Below, in pieces: positions 58,370 through 64,000 of a DNA stretch of 64,000 nt. Below the pieces are notes generated by a model that was not told where the DNA came from, did no database searches, and saw only the letters and a program-made list of their open reading frames with translations. Position numbers and translations under genes: made by a program. How positions within the stretch are numbered: the first letter of the stretch is position 1; every line of letters starts with the position of its first letter. Origin of the DNA: Pseudocercospora fijiensis CIRAD86 (Eukaryota > Ascomycota > Dothideomycetes > Mycosphaerellales > Mycosphaerellaceae); contig NW_006921532.1 of the NCBI RefSeq assembly GCF_000340215.1, positions 7,096,550 through 7,160,549 of the forward strand, given 5' to 3'.

Positions 58370-61300
58370 TTACCGAGATTCGTATACTAGGTTGTCGTTA
58401 CCGGGTTGTTATACTCGCTATCGCTTCGAGCATTCGCCTCCTTAGTATAGAGCCTAGAAACTTGCCTTAACGTACGGAGCGGCGTACCTCTAGATATAAC
58501 CTATTTAAGCTATACTAACTTATAGCGCAGATTGCCGGTCTTACAACCGCGCTATAGCGTTTCCCGAAGAGCGCTTAGAAGCAGTAAGGATATCCTCGTA
58601 GGACTTGTAGCTAGTGTTTCCGATATAACTAGTAAATACGACTCGGTTACCTTTCTAGTTAGCGATAGTTCCTTCCTAGGAGCTATCGTCGTAGTTGCGC
58701 TAGACACCCCGGGTTATGCGAGACTATAGACGACCTAGAATAATTAGCGTGTTCGGGTTAGTAGCAATCTAGAAGGTAAAGGAAAAGCATATACCGAAAG
58801 CGTCTACTATAATATTGTAGTAGGCACCTACTAGCGCAACCTCCCTATTTACTCCCTATATACTAAGGGAAATATCTCTGTTTATTAGCAGTCGGAGCTG
58901 TTTAGCCTAGCGCTTACTTATAATAAGTGACTCTAAACTATTATTAAGCATTGCTAGCAACTGCTAACTATAGCTTCCGATAGTAACTTAAATATAGATA
59001 GCGGGAACGACGGCAAAGGAACAAGTAACTACGGAAAGGTCTACATTATTAGGGATAGAGTAAAGTTCCTTAGGTCGAGGAGGTCCTACTCGACCGATTT
59101 GTTAGCTAGTAAATCGGACAGCCTTAATAGAAACTAAAACCGAAGCAGGGTCGGCATTATTATTATCCCCTCGGCCTATCTCCTTAATCCCCTCTTCGTT
59201 AGTATTATCGATAGTCTCCTAGCTCTCGTAGGTTACTAATTCGCCTTCTACTAACTCCTAGGCCCCTAAAGATTTAGGAAGGAACTATAGGGAAGAGACG
59301 TCGATATAGTCCTCTCGCCCCTATTTACGTCGGAGGGCTATAAGGTCTTTTATAAAGGTAGCATCGTTAGGAATCCGGCTCTAGAACAGGTTAGTAGGCA
59401 AACCGTATACTAAAAGCTCTCCTATAGACACGTTAGACTTAAGGTCTAGGAACTATAAAGCCTAGAAGAGAGCGTTTGCCTTTATATCGTAAGAGTTAGT
59501 AGGCCCGGTACTATACTTCTTTATATACCTATTAAAGCGAAAGCTCTTTAGGTCGGCTAACTTTCGTTTGTAGGCCGGCGGGTTAGCTAGGCCTAGGGTA
59601 CTACTAAGGTCGGTAGTAGCATCCTCTATATCGATATCGGGAGTCTCTAGTACCTCCGGAGTAGCTATACTAGCTTAGGTTACACGGTCTTTAGCTGTCT
59701 AGAGTGTCTTAGTCTTAGCGACTAATTCTCGCTATTTCTTAGCCTTATTAGCTGCCTGCTTCTTAAGTATCCTAGTAGGGGCTATCGCACTAGGGCGGGT
59801 AGGGTTCTACGGGCTCTTACCCTTGCCCTAGGACTAGGTTTAGGACGACTAAGTTTAGGACCTTATAGTAGCGTAGACATCTATACTGTTCTTAGTAACC
59901 GCGTAAACATTAGTAACTGCGTCCGGGTCCTAAGACACAAAGTTAACTTTAACAGGCTTAGTAGTACTATTACTACTCCGCTCCTTAACCTATTTTGCCC
60001 TAACCTTCTAAGTTTCTCGTTTAGCAATAGCGGCGAGGGTACTATTCCTAGTATCCTTAAACTCGATCTTGCTACTATACTTCTTCTCTAGAAGACTCCT
60101 AAGTTAAGGCAGCTTCGGAGCTCTACGATCCTACTCGAAGTTAATCTTATCGCCGGTATCGGTATAGTAGAACTAACTATTCACTTATATAACGAGCTTC
60201 CTCTTAAGAAGCTCTTTCTAAATAGGGTAGTCTAATTAAATATGTTTGAAACCGCCGCATATCTAGCACTTGCTATCTAAGTTAGAATGGATCTTTCGTA
60301 TAGCGTAGACGTTAACTAAAGGGGCCTTAGGGTAGTTAGGATCGGAAATCTAGTAGACCGGTAGCATATCCTTTAGTATACTAGCATTAATAACCTCTCT
60401 AACTCGCTATAGTGCTTTCGTATTAAGGTTAAGCTAGGCTAGGGACTTAGCTAAGTCCGTAACGTCCTAAGAGTGCTTAGTAATAGTAGGAGTTACGGTC
60501 TTAGGACTACTCTACGACTTAGGAAGGAACTTAGGTCCTCTACTTCCCGAGGCGTCGCTTTTTACCTAAGCTAGGTTATTCCTATCCTCGCCGTAAATAA
60601 ACTTCTTCGCATCGGCGGAGCTATTAATATCGTCCTTAACAGCCTCTAGAACCTCTTTATACTTCCTAAAGGTCTCGGGATTAGCTTCGCTAAGCTTATA
60701 GCGACGGAAGACACGCTTAGTCGTAGACTACGGCAACCCTTTAAGGAGCAGCCTCGTTCTCTAAGAATTCTCGAGGTCCTGCTAGTTAATACCGTCCGCT
60801 AACTTAACAAACTCGCGGACATACTCCTTTAGGTCGTCATCTTCGGTACGCCTCTCTATATAGAGGTTCTTAAGCTACGTACGACTGCCTTTAATACGAC
60901 GGCTATCGCGATCCCGATACTCCCTTATAAAGGCCTGCTTAAAGACCTCCTAGTCGGCATTAGACTTGTCGTCCTTTTCTAGGTAGCTAACTAGGGTTCT
61001 AAGGGTTCGGTAAAGCTTAGTAATAGTAGTCCTCGTAAGGGACCGGACCTTATACTAGTCCGACTCCTCTTCGAGTCCGTACTCGGTTAAGTTGTCCTTA
61101 AAGCGTTCTACGTACGCCGTAGCGTTCTACCCTTCGAACAAAGGGTTTCTACTGCTTCCCGGCTCTAGCGGGCAACGCCTATTCTAACGGAGAAGGTTAG
61201 TTTGCCCTTAAATTATCTTTATAACGATATTATAGAGGGCCTCGGGCGTAGAAGGCTCGACAGCCCCTAGTTCGATAGCGCTTATAACAACTAGTCGTCG

Positions 61301-61387
61301 CCTAATTTCTTCGTTAATAGGGTCCGGTAGGTTATTAGATTCCGAAGATTCCGCTAATTCGTAATGCTCGCTTTCGCTAGAGCTTAT
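58370..61387 (-). pseudogene. E3 copy B ORF1: gag and protease
   Basis: Minus-strand copy of 27821-30859, about 1,006 codons, seven fewer than copy A. The start again reads ATA (61385-61387) followed by a shorter Ser run. The stop TAA is at 58370-58372. Zinc knuckle near 60,250 and protease-like region near 58,720-59,000 correspond to copy A. RIP-inactivated. Confidence 0.82.
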
Positions 61388-61501
61388 TTAATTGTTATAA
61401 AGTAGTTAAAATAAAATGCTATAGGAAAGTGTTTTTAGTATATATTGTAGGTTTAGTTCGATATTGCTATACGAGAAAATGGTGTGCTAGTCTGTTTTCT
61501 T

Positions 61502-61528
61502 CTAATATTACCCCTAGGGTAGCATTAG
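61502..61528. repeat. palindrome P1 of E3 copy B, before ORF1
   Basis: Arms CTAATATTACCCC and GGGTAGCATTAG with CTAG at the centre. Confidence 0.86.
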
Positions 61529-62195
61529 AGTTTAGCCTCCTAGGGATCGCCTAGATACCCCTAGGAGCTTTAGTTTAGTAAATTTAGACAAAAGCCGCTC
61601 GGAGGAAGGGACTGCAATCTCTATTTACACCTAGATCCTAGAAACTAGCTACTTTACTAACTATCGTTATCTCCTTTAGCTAGGCAGGGGGGCGGGGACC
61701 TTCTTTTTCTAGTAGAAGGCTAAGTACTATCCGAACGAGGTAGCGAATCCCGAAACAATCTACCCGGTTAATAGGGGAACTATCTAGGCATCCGACCTAT
61801 AATCTAGAAATTGCTATCGTATAGATAGTCTTAGTAAACTAAGCAAGGCCGATAGGTAATTAGTCTATCTCCTCCTTAGGCGGGACTTATCTTAAGCAAG
61901 CGGTGCTAAATAGGTCTTCGACCCGGAGCCGAGTCCTTAGAAGCCGGCTATAGTTATAGACTAGGCCCTAAGCTATAATAGTCCTAAGGGTTTGTAGCTT
62001 TTCGGGGTTAAAGCGATGCCCTCGTTAAGAGGTTCCTCTACTTGTCGTAATAGCCCCTTAAGATACTTCTATATCGTCTATATCGTAGGCTCTTATCGTA
62101 CCCTCGCTTCGGTTATAGCTATTCGTACCTAGAGACTACCTTTAATATACTCGAACCTGTTAGATATAAAGAGATAGCCCCACCTTCGGCTCTAA

Positions 62196-62474
62196 TAAAG
62201 GACGGAAACTAATACTACTACTACTACTTATAGCAATAGTATAGGCTACCGAGGGTAACATAACCTATAGCAATACGGGCAGCTATGTTTAGCAAGATAG
62301 GATAGCGAGACTATCGCTTAGGCTAATAACTAGAGCCCTGCAATATAGGCATTATAGAAGTGTAATATAAACAATATACTATACGAGGTTAATGCTCTAT
62401 CTACAATGTAGAAGGAGGCCTCTTATATAGGCTCAAAACTGGCCTATAGGTATGGGGCCGGTTACTAGCTAATA
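62196..62474 (-). repeat. E3 copy B 5' LTR
   Basis: 279 bp. The adjoining internal sequence (read on the minus strand TTAGAGCCGAAGG) is the same as next to the copy A 5' LTR and is where a tRNA primer site should lie. Confidence 0.93.
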
Positions 62475-62559
62475 CTATATAGATCTATACTATTTAATTA
62501 TACTTCTTATATATAGCCGGAATTTTTTTAACGGTTGTAGTTAAATATAGACTAAGCTA

Positions 62560-64000
62560 AAGTATTAAAGTTAGCTTAGCTATTATAATTCGTTATTAGT
62601 TACCTTATCCTTAGTCGTAGCATTAGCTGTATTATTCTCCTTCTCGCTCTTATAAGCTAGACTACCTTCTATAGCACTTATATATACCTTTATCTCGTCC
62701 TTTAGCTTCCGCTAGATACTAATTTGTAGTACGTTATTTGCTAGGACCTCGTTAGGTTCCTTCTTAAGCATATAAAGAGTCTAGAAGCCTGCTTTTAGCT
62801 TAGCCTTTACTGCAACGAGCGCCTCTCGTATATAGATATGCCTTTTCGAGAGCTAGTCGTAGTACCTAGCAATATACTTCGCCCTATTAAGAATAGCCGC
62901 CCTACTATCGACAATTAGTAAAGAGCGTAGATTTAGCTAGACAGGCGGATTTAGCTAAGCCTATAGCGGCATTAACTAGGGTATCGTATATAGCGGAGGT
63001 ATAGCGAATAGATTAAATAGAGGCATAGGGCTATACTATAGTACTAGAGCTACTAGTATTAGTGTCTCTTATAGCAACGACGGCTCCTTCTTCTTGCTAC
63101 GGTATATATTATTGTAGTTCTTTACACTCTTCTAAATAAGCTAACCTAGTATATTATCTACTATTGTAGTGCCGGCTTCTATAGCGTTGCGCTATTCTTC
63201 TAGGTATGTATCTAGTATCTAGTAATAGGTACTATCGTGCTATATATAGTAGCCGACGTTACTACCCTTCTTAGTGTTAGCATACTGTCTATCTAGACAG
63301 TAGAATTTAGCTAATAAGGTCTTGTATATCTCTCGCGACTCGACAATACTATTAATAGTCTTCTCGTTAGCATTGCGAGTAGATTTAATGCCCTTCTCTT
63401 TCTATATAGTAGGTAGCTTGTCTTAGTCGGATTCTATAAGGTTAGTATTACTATTAATAGTAGTAACCGACTCTCGTAGCTTGTTAGACTAGTATTCTTT
63501 AACTATAATAGTAACTTGTCGCTTAGCCTCTACGTTATAGATAATAAGCTCGTCTATATTAATAGTCTAGTTATTTAGCTTAGTAAACAATATAGTATCT
63601 ATCTCCTTAGCAGCACTGTGTTTAGTAGCCTTAATAATAGCCTCTCGCTTATAGAAGTAAGCCTATAGACTACGTTCTTTAGTAAATTCCTATGCCCTAA
63701 CCTTAGCCTCTCGAAATAGTATAGATATTGTCTCTATCTTGCCTCTATAGATAGCCGATTAACTATTAAGCTTAACCGGTTGTTACTTATACTGTTTAAA
63801 CAGTGTCTTATAGACAACCTTGCAGTAGAGGCTTAAAGCTTAAGTAGAGGTAGCGGGCTAGTTGTTAGACGGCTTACTAGTAGATATAGATTTGCGTACG
63901 CGTTTCTTAACAATTACTATACTAATTTTATCCTAGTTACTTAGAGGTCTATTAGATATATTAAGAGTATTATTCTACGTATCGGTATATATATTAGAGG
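62560..64000 (-). pseudogene. unidentified RIP-damaged frame at the right edge
   Basis: Read on the minus strand this stretch is protein-like for over 400 codons with RIP-type stops, rich in Lys, Glu, Ser and Asn, with helix-like patterns such as EKENNTANATTKDKV (about 62,620) and KEIDTILFTKLNN (about 63,590). I recognise no family and no catalytic motif. It is the sequence next to E3 copy B and continues off the right edge, so it is probably part of an older transposon. Confidence 0.4.

Larger units (their letters stand above)
48594..62474 (-). mobile_element. E3 copy B: three-ORF gypsy-type LTR retrotransposon
   Basis: 13,881 bp on the minus strand with 279-bp LTRs and a CTAT duplication (48590-48593, 62475-62478). 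It mirrors copy A throughout: leader (62,195-61,529), P1 to P5, ORF1, ORF2, ORF3, internal and 3' PPT. It is longer because of a 1.6-kb insertion at 51,861-53,472 between the ORF3 leader and the ORF3 start. Four of its palindromes have CCGG changed to CTAG or similar, so both strands of the centre were mutated; P5 keeps CCGG. Confidence 0.92.

Noticed and set aside
58532..58729. 65-residue frame on the + strand, also seen at 30503-30700 on the minus strand
   Set aside because: Antisense to the protease-like region of E3 ORF1 in both copies; duplicated because the element is duplicated.
1..64000. Starship-type giant element with tyrosine-recombinase captain
   Set aside because: No tyrosine-recombinase (DUF3435-like) frame or suitable boundaries were seen; the large size is explained by nested elements.

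Overview
The window looks like a filamentous ascomycete (Pezizomycotina) chromosome. About 59 kb is nested transposons damaged by repeat-induced point mutation (RIP). One 5.3-kb island of intact host sequence (about 14,521-19,790) sits between them. Evidence for a fungus: a 60-bp intron with GTAAG donor and TTTACAG acceptor, pyrimidine-rich promoters, a fungal-type old yellow enzyme and a dispersed 5S-like rRNA sequence. Evidence for RIP: outside the island CA and TG dinucleotides are nearly absent (none in the first 120 bases) while CG is common. Transposon reading frames are broken almost only by TAG/TAA where CAG, CAA or TGG is expected, starts read ATA instead of ATG, and catalytic His reads Tyr. 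No genus can be named from this.

Layout. (1) 1-11,380: large Helitron, + strand, with a 2,300-codon Rep/helicase frame, an extra unknown ORF, and a typical 3' end (hairpin plus CTAG). Its 5' end was not found. (2) 11,380-14,520: Mutator-like (MULE) transposon with 112-119-bp inverted repeats and a SWIM zinc finger. Its left end abuts the Helitron 3' end. (3) 14,521-19,790: host island with a diverged 5S sequence, two two-pass membrane protein genes and a convergent old yellow enzyme gene. (4) 19,790-20,763 and 47,585-47,860: the two halves of one Tc1/mariner DD34E transposase. (5) 20,764-47,579: chromovirus E1 (189-bp LTRs, TATAT duplication) inserted into that mariner. (6) 26,252-45,952: chromovirus E2 (173-bp LTRs, GGGGT duplication) inserted into the gag of E1. 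(7) 26,742-39,025: gypsy-type element E3, copy A (279-bp LTRs, CTAG duplication) inserted into E2. (8) 48,594-62,474: E3 copy B, opposite orientation (CTAT duplication), carrying its own 1.6-kb A-rich insertion. (9) 62,479-64,000: another RIP-damaged frame, not identified.

The nesting gives a relative order: mariner, then E1, then E2, then E3 copy A. All LTR pairs match in length and all boundaries carry target duplications, so the boundaries are well supported.

The most unusual object is E3. It has three consecutive frames: gag-protease (ORF1), RT-RNase H-integrase (ORF2) and a third 911-codon frame (ORF3) of unknown function, identical in length in both copies. A 25-27-bp GC-centred palindrome occurs five times per copy, always at module edges: before ORF1, between ORF1 and ORF2, after ORF2, before ORF3 and after ORF3. 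A polypurine tract matching the 3' PPT lies in the ORF2-ORF3 spacer, and a TATA-like, pyrimidine-rich leader precedes ORF3. This palindrome-punctuated three-gene retrotransposon is the best candidate here for an undescribed system.
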